Shown here piece by piece: positions 1-6,917 of a stretch of 14,021 nt of DNA. Each line of letters begins with the position of its first letter. Within the stretch, counting starts at the first letter, position 1. The position numbers and the translations under genes were made by a program. The notes below the pieces were generated by a model that searched no databases, was not told the origin of the DNA, and saw only the letters and a list, made by a program, of their open reading frames with translations. The stretch is taken from contig JAJFFI010000473.1 of the NCBI GenBank assembly GCA_021776755.1, forward strand, positions 1-14,021, given 5' to 3'. This stretch comes from Alphaproteobacteria bacterium (GTDB lineage Bacteria; Pseudomonadota; Alphaproteobacteria; JAJFFI01).

Positions 1-555
1 GGCCAGGTGATCGCCGCAATCGGTCTCTCGGGCATGACACGCATCCCGCATCTGCACTTCGAGGTGACCAAGGATGACGCCAAGATCGACCCGTTCGTCG
101 GCCTTGAAGGACAGCCGGGCCAGTGCGAAGCCGGACGCGCGCCGCTCTGGACCGAGGCAGCGCTCGGCACCATCAAGTACGAACCGAGCTTTATCCTCGA
201 TGTCGGGATCGCGGTCGGCAAACCCACGAGCGAGCGGGCGCTCGACGGCAAGTACATCGAGACGACCCTGCCGGCAGGCTCTCCCTCGCTGTCCGTCTGG
301 GTTTATCTGGTGGGAGCGCGCAAGGGCGACGAGGTGCGCTTCCGCATCTCCGGGCCCGACAAGACGCCGGTGCTGAACAAGAACACGATCATCGACCAGG
401 GCTATGCTAGCTGGTTCGGCTATGCTGGCGTCCCGCGCCAGGGCGCGGCGTTTGAACCGGGCATCTATACGGGCTTCGTGCAGGTCATTCGCAAGGTCAA
501 CAACAGCGCCGAAGTTTACGTGCGGCCGGTTCGGATCGAGATCGAAGCGCAATAA
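1..555 (+). CDS. M23 family metallopeptidase (LytM type), C-terminal part, 5' end outside window
   Basis: The reading frame is open from the first base, so this is the 3' end of a longer gene and its true start lies upstream. The first residues read G-Q-V-I-A-A-I-G-L-S-G, and residues 18-22 are the HLHFE motif. Together these are the end of the M23/LytM zinc endopeptidase fold, where the HxH histidines supply a zinc ligand and a catalytic base. Members cut peptide cross-links in peptidoglycan in the periplasm, or act as inactive activators of amidases. The other zinc ligands (HxxxD) would lie upstream and cannot be checked here. About 150 residues follow the peptidase domain and look like a beta-rich accessory domain, with alternating hydrophobic residues and a G-I-Y-T-G-F-V-Q-V strand near the end. 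I do not recognise that domain. The family call is secure; substrate and activity are not. Confidence 0.85.
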   Translation, partial: GQVIAAIGLSGMTRIPHLHFEVTKDDAKIDPFVGLEGQPGQCEAGRAPLWTEAALGTIKYEPSFILDVGIAVGKPTSERALDGKYIETTLPAGSPSLSVWVYLVGARKGDEVRFRISGPDKTPVLNKNTIIDQGYASWFGYAGVPRQGAAFEPGIYTGFVQVIRKVNNSAEVYVRPVRIEIEAQ

Positions 556-561
556 TTTCTG

Positions 562-583
562 CAGGACCCACGGGCATGTCCTG
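562..583 (+). other. Short inverted repeat after the M23 gene
   Basis: CAGGAC (562-567) and GTCCTG (578-583) are perfect inverted arms around a 10-base loop, starting 7 bases after the M23 stop codon. No run of T follows, so it is not a textbook intrinsic terminator. It could be an mRNA 3'-end stabiliser or chance. Apart from this and the palindrome nearer the dodecin start, I see nothing else in the 102-base gap. Confidence 0.3.
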
Positions 584-621
584 TGAGGTGGCGGCAACCA
601 CTGACGCGTCCTATGATGGCG

Positions 622-633
622 AATTGATCAATT
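622..633. promoter_or_regulatory. Perfect 12-bp palindrome AATTGATCAATT upstream of the dodecin gene
   Basis: The 12 bases are exactly self-complementary and AT-rich (10 of 12 bases A or T) in a GC-rich window. The palindrome ends 10 bases before the ribosome binding site of the dodecin gene, so it lies in its promoter or 5' leader. A -10-like TATGAT (612-617) sits just upstream, without a convincing -35. The position and symmetry fit a dimeric repressor operator, but no regulator can be named. It does not match the FNR pattern, which has four bases between its half sites. Confidence 0.4.
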
Positions 634-657
634 TTCATCGAACAGGGAGTTCCCCCA

Positions 658-861
658 ATGACCGTTACCCGCATCAGCAAGATCACCGCGAGTTCCAGCA
701 AGAGTTTTCAGGCGGCCGTCGATGAAGGGCTCGAGCGCGCGAACCAGACGCTCCGCGGCATCACGGGCATCGACGTGACTGGCCACACCGCGAAGGTGAA
801 GGATGGCAAGGTTACCCAGTACCGGGTCACCATGAACATCGCGTTCGTGCTCGACGACTAG
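658..861 (+). CDS. Dodecin family protein
   Basis: This 67-residue protein matches dodecins along its whole length: a first strand V-T-R-I-S-K-I, the S-S-S-K-S-F loop, the helix A-A-V-D-E-G-L-E-R-A, and a C-terminal D-G-K-V ... Y-R-V-T-M-N-I-A-F-V-L-D-D. Dodecins are small cytoplasmic proteins that assemble into hollow dodecamers and store or buffer flavins. The start is set by AGGGAG (644-649), 8 bases before the ATG. The gene stands alone: it is separated from the M23 gene by 102 bases and followed by an intrinsic terminator. By hand alignment to the halobacterial and mycobacterial dodecins, the Trp that stacks on the flavin is Gly37 here, and the flavin-contacting Gln is Arg56. Ligand binding may therefore be altered or absent. 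The fold assignment is strong; a flavin function is doubtful. Confidence 0.92.
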   Translation: MTVTRISKITASSSKSFQAAVDEGLERANQTLRGITGIDVTGHTAKVKDGKVTQYRVTMNIAFVLDD

Positions 862-882
862 GCGTTACGCGTTCCGGATTTG

Positions 883-913
883 GGGCGGTCCTGCGGGGCC
901 GCCCTTTTCGTTT
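883..913 (+). terminator. Rho-independent terminator of the dodecin gene
   Basis: GGGCGGTC (883-890) pairs with GGCCGCCC (897-904), eight pairs including one G-U, around a 6-base loop. TTTT, CG and TTT follow directly. It begins 21 bases after the dodecin stop and ends 6 bases before the stop codon of the convergent RND gene. On the minus strand the stem is not followed by a T-run, so it should serve the dodecin transcript mainly. Confidence 0.8.
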
Positions 914-919
914 GGGCGC

Positions 920-3900
920 CTATTCCGCGGGCTGCGGGTCAGAGGCAGATGCCTCGCCCTTTGGCCCGCGCCAGCGGTCCCGGAGACGGCCGACATCGCC
1001 CTGAATGGCGATCAGCGAGGGCACCAGCAGCAGCACCCAGAGCGTCGCCACCATCAGGCCGAATACGATGGTTACCGCCATCGGGATCAGGAACTGCGCC
1101 TGCAGATCTTTTTCGAACAACAACGGCAGCAGGCCGCCGACGGTTGTGAGCGAGGTCAGCAGAACCGCGCGGAGCCGGTCTTTCGAGCCTTCGATCACGG
1201 CCTCGAACACGTCCTGCCCCTCGCGAATGTGTTCGTCGATGGTGCTCACCAGAAGGATCGAGTCGTTGACGACGATGCCCGACAAACCGATCAGCGCGAC
1301 CATGCTGAGGATGGTGAGGTCGAAGCCGAGCAGGATATGGCCAATGACCGCGCCGACGAAGCCGAGCGGAATGATCGCCATCACGACGATGGGCCGCGTG
1401 TAGCTCGCAAACACCCATGCAAGCACGATGTAGATGCAGATCAGCCCGATCATGGCGCCGACCCGCATGTCGCCGAAGGTGGTCGCCTGCTCCTCGGCCT
1501 TGCCCTTGAAGGTGAAGGCCAGACCGTATTTGTCGGCGATCTGCTGCAACCCATCTTCGCGGAGCGCTTCGAGCACCTTGCCGGTCGTGGTGATGGCCTT
1601 GTTGGTTTCGGCCGTGACCGAGACCTGACGCGAGCCGTCCTCGCGGTTGATCCGGGAGAAACCTTCCTTGTCCTTGCGCGACGAAATCTCACCCAGCGGA
1701 ACCTCGGCCCCGGAGGGCGAGCGGAGATAGAGCGTATCGAGCGTCCCCGTTCCAACTCCGTCGCGCGGAAACTGGACGCGGATCAGCACTTCCTCGTCGG
1801 CACGCGGAAAGCGTTTGGCGATTGCGCCCTGAAAGGCATCGCGGACCTGCCGGCCCAGGGTCTCGGTGGTGAAGCCAAGCGCCCGGCCGTGATCGGTAAG
1901 CTCTAGGATGGTTTCCTTCTTGCCGTAGGGCAGATTGTCGGCGACATCGCTGACGCCCGGATAGCGCGCGAGGAGCTCCTTGACCTCGGTCGCGGCTTTC
2001 TTCAGGGCATCCGGATCGCCGCCGCTCAGACGCACATCGACATCGCGTCCCGGCGGGCCGCCCTGGGCCGGCAGGATCGTGAGTTTCTGGGTCCCGGCGA
2101 TCAGGTGGACTTCCTTCCGCCAGGCATCCATGAAGTCGCGCGCCCGCACACTCCGGTCTTCGGACGGCACGAGTTCGACCACCATGCCCGCCACATGGTC
2201 GCCGGCATCGGTCGGCAGACCCGGCTGCGCACCGACTGTGCGTCCGATGCGGGCAACCCCAATGCGGACCAGCCCGCCATCCTTGCCGGAAAGCGACGTG
2301 TCGGTCGCGATGAGCGCGCGCTCGATCTCGTCGATCATCTCGATGGTCTGCTCGCGGGGCGTGCCGGCCGCCATTTCGATGTTGGCGTATATCTTGTCGA
2401 CCTCGGGCGACGGAAAGAACACGAAGCCGACACGCCCGCCGACCACGAGTCCGATGGAAATCAGGAACACCGCAAACGCCGTCGCCACAGTGGCATAGCG
2501 CCAGGTAACGCAGAACGTCACCGCGTGGCGGAACGGGCCGTCGCGAAAGGCGTTGAAGCCGCGGTCGAAGCGCTTGCGGAAGCGGCCGGGCTCTTTCTTG
2601 GTTGCGGTCAGCGCGCCCTTCATGTGGCCCGGCATGATGAGGAAGCATTCGACGAGCGAGGCAAGGATCACGGCGACGATGACCAGCGGGATGCCCCGGA
2701 TGATCTGGCCGATGATGTCTGAGATGATGAAGAGCGGCAGGAAGGCCGCGATGGTGGTCAGGGAAGAGCTGAACACCGGGGCGGCCATGCGCTTGGCTCC
2801 GCGCACGGCGGCGTCGGTCGGGGTGGCCCCCCGGCGGTAAAGAAACTCTGAGTGTTCGCCGACGACGATCGCGTCATCGACGATGATGCCGAGCGCCATG
2901 ATCAGCCCGAACAGGCTCACCATGTTGATGGTCTGCCCCGACGCCAGCATCACCAGCATGGTGCCAAGGAGCGACACCGGAATGCCGACGGCGACCCAGA
3001 ACGCGACCCGGGCATTCAGGAACAGGAACAGCACGATCAGAACCAGGACCAGGCCCCCTGCCCCGTTGGCGAGCAGCAATTTGATGCGCGATCGGATCAG
3101 CTCGGCGTTGATGTCGTATTCGATGATCGTGAGGTTCGCGGGCAGCGTCGGCTTGATCTCGGTCAGATAGTCCCGGACCGTGTTGGCGAGTTTCAGCGCA
3201 TCGGCGTTGGTCGAGCGCTGCACCTGCAGAACGATCGCCTGCTCGCCGCGGTAGCGGTTGGTGACCTGTCCTTCCTTGAAGGCCTCGGTGACTTTGGCAA
3301 CGTCGCGCAGCAGGACTCGCTGGCCGTTTTCGAGCGCGCGGACCTCGATCTTGCCGACACCTGAAGCGTCCTTTACCAGCCCGAGGCTGCGGATCTGGCG
3401 CTCGGCAGCACCCCCGGTGGTGCCCGACGGCAGGTCGCGGGATTGCTGACCGATGCGGGCCGCGATGTCGCCAAGCGTCATGTCGAGCCGGCGCAGCATC
3501 TCGGGCGTGATCTCGACCCAGATTTCCTCGTCCCGCGCGCCGTAGACCTCGATCTTGTCGATGCCGCGGTTCAGCAGGTCGTCCCGCATCCGTTTGGCGA
3601 GCGCCTTCAGGGATCGCTCGGGATAGGGACCGGAAATCAGAATTCGGCTGATCGGGTCGTAGCGGAGGATGCGCCGGATCTTCGGGCGTTCGGCGTCTTC
3701 GGGAAGCGTCGTGATCTGGCCGACGGCGCTCTCGATATCGGAGAGCGCGCCCTGCATGTCGGCGCCGGGCTCGAACTCGATGACGACCGAGGCGAAGCCC
3801 TCGCTCGACGTCGAGCGGACCCGCTTGACGCTGTCGATGAAGCGGACTTCGCGCTCGACCGCCTGGACGACATTGTTGTCGACATCCTCGGCGCTGGCGC

Positions 3901-4123
3901 CGGGCCATTCGATGTTGACGACGATGATGTCGATGCCGAAGTCGGGGAAGAACTGGGTGTTCATCCGGTTCAGCGAAAAGAAACCAACGATGATCATCAG
4001 CACCATCAGCAGGTTCGCCGCCGTCGGGTGCCGCGAGAACAGGCCAATCAGGCCCCCGCCCGCGCCCGACGGACCGGAGGGGCCGGGAAGCCGCGGCTGA
4101 TCCTGTTTGGGTGTGCGTGCCAT
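920..4123 (-). CDS. RND efflux transporter permease subunit (AcrB/HAE-like superfamily)
   Basis: This 1067-residue inner-membrane pump is of normal length for proton-driven RND exporters and has the duplicated layout: TM1 at about 36-54, a large periplasmic loop, TM2-TM6 (about 350-500), a second loop, and a final TM group near 900-1035. TM4 carries V-D-D-A-I-V-V, with Asp416 and Asp417 equivalent to the proton-relay Asp407/Asp408 of AcrB. In TM10 the expected Lys940 aligns with Asn953 (N-D-S-I-L-L-V), as in the G-I-V-V-N-x branch of COG0841. The gene lies 19 bases downstream of its adaptor gene, so the two are an operon. No outer-membrane factor or regulator is nearby, so a TolC-like protein encoded elsewhere is presumed. 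The ATG has only a weak upstream purine run, which fits coupled translation. Substrate cannot be told from sequence. Confidence 0.93.
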   Translation of the reverse strand: MARTPKQDQPRLPGPSGPSGAGGGLIGLFSRHPTAANLLMVLMIIVGFFSLNRMNTQFFPDFGIDIIVVNIEWPGASAEDVDNNVVQAVEREVRFIDSVKRVRSTSSEGFASVVIEFEPGADMQGALSDIESAVGQITTLPEDAERPKIRRILRYDPISRILISGPYPERSLKALAKRMRDDLLNRGIDKIEVYGARDEEIWVEITPEMLRRLDMTLGDIAARIGQQSRDLPSGTTGGAAERQIRSLGLVKDASGVGKIEVRALENGQRVLLRDVAKVTEAFKEGQVTNRYRGEQAIVLQVQRSTNADALKLANTVRDYLTEIKPTLPANLTIIEYDINAELIRSRIKLLLANGAGGLVLVLIVLFLFLNARVAFWVAVGIPVSLLGTMLVMLASGQTINMVSLFGLIMALGIIVDDAIVVGEHSEFLYRRGATPTDAAVRGAKRMAAPVFSSSLTTIAAFLPLFIISDIIGQIIRGIPLVIVAVILASLVECFLIMPGHMKGALTATKKEPGRFRKRFDRGFNAFRDGPFRHAVTFCVTWRYATVATAFAVFLISIGLVVGGRVGFVFFPSPEVDKIYANIEMAAGTPREQTIEMIDEIERALIATDTSLSGKDGGLVRIGVARIGRTVGAQPGLPTDAGDHVAGMVVELVPSEDRSVRARDFMDAWRKEVHLIAGTQKLTILPAQGGPPGRDVDVRLSGGDPDALKKAATEVKELLARYPGVSDVADNLPYGKKETILELTDHGRALGFTTETLGRQVRDAFQGAIAKRFPRADEEVLIRVQFPRDGVGTGTLDTLYLRSPSGAEVPLGEISSRKDKEGFSRINREDGSRQVSVTAETNKAITTTGKVLEALREDGLQQIADKYGLAFTFKGKAEEQATTFGDMRVGAMIGLICIYIVLAWVFASYTRPIVVMAIIPLGFVGAVIGHILLGFDLTILSMVALIGLSGIVVNDSILLVSTIDEHIREGQDVFEAVIEGSKDRLRAVLLTSLTTVGGLLPLLFEKDLQAQFLIPMAVTIVFGLMVATLWVLLLVPSLIAIQGDVGRLRDRWRGPKGEASASDPQPAE

Positions 4124-4142
4124 GAGGCGGAGCGCGCGGGCC

Positions 4143-5558
4143 CTAGCGGGCGCGCACCTTCACTCCGGGTCCGATCTCGGCAAACCCCGTCGTCGCGATG
4201 ATATCGCCGGGACGGAGGTCGCCCTGCACCAGCACTTCGTCGCTGATGCGGGTCATGATTTCGACGACCCGTGGCTCGAGCCGGCCGTCCTTCACGATAT
4301 ACACCGTGTCGCCGCCATGAACCGCGCTCTGCGGCAGGCGCGCGACCTTGAGGTATTCGCGATCGGGCACCGCGACCTCGACGAAGACGCCCGGGCGCAG
4401 CAGGGTGTCGAGCTTGATGCCGTCGATGCGGGCATAGAGATCGATACCGCCGCTCGACGCCGTGACCTGGCTCTCGGTGCGTTCGATCACCGCGTCATAG
4501 ACAAAATTCCGCGCCTGGGCGCGCCAGATGACGGTCGCCTTGCGGCCCTCGACGCCGCCGGCCGCCACCAGGCGCGCGTATTCCGAGTCGCTCATGTGAA
4601 AGCGCGCCTCGAGACGGTCCGCGGCGATCAGCGTTGCGATCTTGTCGCTGGTGCCGACCTGCTTGCCGATTGCGGTCTCTGCGCCCGACACGAAGCCATC
4701 GAAGGGCGCGACGAGACGTATTTTCTCAAGATCGCGGAGCGCCCGCTCGAGCGCCACTTGCTGGCGGTCGATCACGGCCTGTTGCTGCTTGATGCGCGCC
4801 TCGAGACCGGCGATCGACTTCTCCCGGCTGACCACGGCCTGGCTGAGTTCAGACAGCCGCAGTTTCGAGTCATCAAGCGCCTTCTGGGTGCCCGTCCCGC
4901 GGGAGCGGAGGCTTTCGCGCCGGCCGACCTCGCGCTTCTGCAGATCGAATTGCTCGAGGTTGCCCTGCAGGAGCGCCTGCTCGCTGGATTTCTCGGCTTG
5001 GAGTTCGTCGAGCCGGGCACGGGCTTCGGCAACCTGGGCGGTCCGTTCCTTGACCATCAGTTCGTAGTCGAACGCCTCGATCGCGACGAGCAGATCGCCC
5101 TTTCGAACCTTGCCGCCGTTGACATAGCTCTTGCCGACTTCGACCACCCGGCCGGCAACAAGGGGCCGCAGCTCGGCGGACTGGCCGGCGACAATCTCTC
5201 CCAGCAGTTTCAGGTCGGGCTGGAAATTGCGGATGTCGACAGTCGCGGTGCCGATCGTCCAGACGCGTTCGACGGGCGGCTTGCGGGTGACGGCCGGCCG
5301 GGTCGCCACAAGGCCCACGACCACGACGATCCCGATCAACAGGATCAGGACGGCGGGAATTGCCTTCCCATAGTGGCCGGAGAGGCGCCCGAGCGAGATT
5401 TTCGGCCGCTTCCCGGCGAGCGTCTGCCAGGCCCCGGCCGGGCGGGACTTTGGCGGCGGCGATTCCTCGCTGGCGCGGCGCGAGCGTGCGCGATCGCCGT
5501 CGCGGCCCGAACGCCCGGCGGAAGGTTCCTCGTCATTGTCCCGGCGCAGATCGTCCAT
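4143..5558 (-). CDS. RND efflux periplasmic adaptor (membrane fusion protein, HlyD/AcrA family)
   Basis: This 471-residue protein links the RND pump to an outer-membrane channel. In order it has a charged, probably disordered cytoplasmic tail (1-65), one TM anchor (about 67-86), a first lipoyl half (about 120-165), a long coiled-coil hairpin rich in E, R, Q and L (about 165-280), and a second lipoyl half with the family hallmark I-R-L-V-A-P-F-D-G-F (280-289). A beta-barrel and membrane-proximal domain reach to the end. The start is supported by AGGA about 5 bases upstream. It is the first gene of the pump operon, with the permease 19 bases downstream. AcrA-type adaptors are usually lipoproteins with a short signal peptide. 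This one has a TM anchor and an unusually long Arg/Ser/Glu-rich cytoplasmic tail. The family call is firm and the transported substrate unknown. Confidence 0.9.
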   Translation of the reverse strand: MDDLRRDNDEEPSAGRSGRDGDRARSRRASEESPPPKSRPAGAWQTLAGKRPKISLGRLSGHYGKAIPAVLILLIGIVVVVGLVATRPAVTRKPPVERVWTIGTATVDIRNFQPDLKLLGEIVAGQSAELRPLVAGRVVEVGKSYVNGGKVRKGDLLVAIEAFDYELMVKERTAQVAEARARLDELQAEKSSEQALLQGNLEQFDLQKREVGRRESLRSRGTGTQKALDDSKLRLSELSQAVVSREKSIAGLEARIKQQQAVIDRQQVALERALRDLEKIRLVAPFDGFVSGAETAIGKQVGTSDKIATLIAADRLEARFHMSDSEYARLVAAGGVEGRKATVIWRAQARNFVYDAVIERTESQVTASSGGIDLYARIDGIKLDTLLRPGVFVEVAVPDREYLKVARLPQSAVHGGDTVYIVKDGRLEPRVVEIMTRISDEVLVQGDLRPGDIIATTGFAEIGPGVKVRAR

Positions 5559-5771
5559 CGTTTCCTGGGATAATTGAGCGGCGCTCCGGCAGTCGCGCCG
5601 CGCAGCCGTCGAACCGGTTTCGCTTGTCTCTAATATATCCCGTTATACGCATACGATCCCGGATATGTGTAGCGCCGCTGGCTCGGGGGACCGTCTGCCA
5701 CACGGCGAATAATACTTTTCCAATGCCCCTGAAAGGGGTATTTCTGGATAGTATTCGAGCGGGGGGACTTC
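5559..5771. promoter_or_regulatory. Divergent promoter region between RND adaptor and M48 protease genes
   Basis: These 213 bases separate two divergently read genes and must hold promoters for both. The part at about 5630-5672 is strikingly AT-rich for this window and has several -10-like words (TATATT and TATAAC read on the minus strand), but I find no convincing paired -35. It holds a perfect 8-bp palindrome AACCGGTT (5612-5619), an inverted repeat ATATCC (5635-5640) / GGATAT (5661-5666), and the larger hairpin at 5711-5755 listed separately. No regulator gene is adjacent. Confidence 0.6.
5711..5755 (+). promoter_or_regulatory. Nested inverted repeat / leader hairpin before the M48 protease gene
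   Basis: An inner stem pairs AATGCCCCT (5722-5730) with AGGGGTATT (5734-5742), nine pairs with one G-U, around the triloop GAA. Outer arms AATACT (5711-5716) and AGTATT (5750-5755) pair perfectly around it. The element ends 16 bases before the ATG at 5772, next to the G-run that probably serves as ribosome binding site. It could be an RNA structure controlling translation or a DNA operator. No T-run follows the outer stem, so it is not a standard terminator. Confidence 0.5.
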
Positions 5772-6917
5772 ATGCGAAAACTTCATGTCATTGCCGTGGC
5801 GGCAGCAGCGCTCACGGGACTCGGGGCCTGCGCGCCCACGACCAAGGCGCCAGCCGCGAACTTTGCGGCGGTCGAGAAGGAAAAACAGGTACAGCGGAAG
5901 ATGGTTGCCGAACGCGCAGCCGAAGCGCAGGTCAGTCTGCACGAGTCCGCATTCAAGCTGTGGCAGGCGGCTGCCGCCATGTGTGCGCCGCGGACCCGGC
6001 CCGGGCACGGAATCGTCGCCGCAACTCTCTCTGATATCAAGGTGGCGAGCCGCAGCAAGATGGCAGCCAGCATGGGTCTCGACACCCGCCCGCGGGTTTT
6101 CCTGGTGGCAAGCGGATCCCCCGCGGAAGCGGCCGGGCTCCGCTCGGGAGATTTGCTCGTTGCCGTGAATGGCACGCCGGTTGCGCCCGGTGGGTCGGGG
6201 CGGAAGAAGTTCGATGCCCTGATGCGGAAGGTCGGCCTTGCGCCGGTCAAGATGACCATCCGGCGCGAGGGCGGCGAGACGCCCGGCGAGCAGTCGATCA
6301 CGCTGACCCCGGTCGCGGTCTGCGACTACACGGTGCATCTGGCGAACTCGCCGAAGATCAATGCCTATGCCGACGGAAACCGGGTGCTGGTGACGACCGG
6401 GATGATGGATTTCGTGCGCGACGACACGGAACTCGAGACGGTGCTGGGTCACGAACTGGCGCACAACGTCATGAAGCATCGGGATGCCAAGACCGGCAAC
6501 GAGGCGATCGGTGCGGTCGCGGGCCTTGCCTTCGATGTCGTGTTGCTGGCGGCAGGCGTGAATACCCAGGGAGCCTTCATGAAGGCGGGGGCGAACGTGG
6601 GCAGCTCCGTGTTTTCCCAGGGGTTCGAATCGGAGGCCGACTATGTCGGGCTCTATATCCTGGCCCGCGCCGGATCGGACTACCGGAACGCGCCGAACTT
6701 CTGGCGCCGGATGGCGGCGCGCGAGCCGAGGAAAATCGTGCTCGCAAGCTCGCACCCGACAACCGCCGAACGGTTCGTCGCGATGACCCGGGCGGTCGCT
6801 GAAATCGATGCCAAGGTCACGGCGGGCAAGCCGCTCAGGCCGGAAATTCAGGAGCGCGTCAAGGATGGCGCCAAGGCCCCGCCGGTCAAGCAGGCCAACG
6901 GCGAATTGATCGAGTAA
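5772..6917 (+). CDS. M48 family zinc metalloprotease lipoprotein with PDZ domain
   Basis: This 381-residue predicted lipoprotein starts with a signal peptide ending in the lipobox L-G-A-C, so Cys20 would be lipidated. A helical stretch follows (about 32-72). A PDZ domain (about 75-180) contains the pattern G-S-P-A-E-A-A-G-L-R-S-G-D-L-L-V. The M48 peptidase domain has H-E-L-A-H at 227-231 and the third zinc ligand Glu288 in E-S-E-A-D. S-H-P-T near residue 327 matches the family's C-terminal conserved block. Such proteins act at the envelope in protein quality control (compare BepA and LoiP, which lack this PDZ arrangement), with the PDZ probably selecting substrates. Asp at +2 is absent (Ala21), so by the E. 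coli rule sorting to the outer membrane is expected. The ATG is preceded by a G-rich SD-like run 4-5 bases away. Its stop abuts the convergent nfuA-like gene. Confidence 0.9.
   Translation: MRKLHVIAVAAAALTGLGACAPTTKAPAANFAAVEKEKQVQRKMVAERAAEAQVSLHESAFKLWQAAAAMCAPRTRPGHGIVAATLSDIKVASRSKMAASMGLDTRPRVFLVASGSPAEAAGLRSGDLLVAVNGTPVAPGGSGRKKFDALMRKVGLAPVKMTIRREGGETPGEQSITLTPVAVCDYTVHLANSPKINAYADGNRVLVTTGMMDFVRDDTELETVLGHELAHNVMKHRDAKTGNEAIGAVAGLAFDVVLLAAGVNTQGAFMKAGANVGSSVFSQGFESEADYVGLYILARAGSDYRNAPNFWRRMAAREPRKIVLASSHPTTAERFVAMTRAVAEIDAKVTAGKPLRPEIQERVKDGAKAPPVKQANGELIE

Noticed and set aside
622..633. FNR/Anr-type binding site at the palindrome.
   Set aside because: FNR sites need TTGAT and ATCAA separated by four bases. 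Here the half sites are fused without a spacer.
4107..5573. Long open frame on the plus strand (488 codons) opposite the adaptor gene, and similar ones opposite the RND gene.
   Set aside because: They are antisense shadows in GC-rich DNA, with low-complexity Arg/Asp/Ala-rich products and no recognisable motif, whereas the minus-strand proteins are full-length family members.
5590..5660. EcfG-type (GGAAC/CGTT) stress promoter upstream of the M48 gene.
   Set aside because: A GAAC and a CGTT are present but 26 bases apart, instead of about 16-18.
5643..6755. Minus-strand open frame (370 codons) opposite the M48 protease.
   Set aside because: The product has no motif. The plus-strand frame has a lipobox, PDZ, HELAH and the Glu ligand in order.
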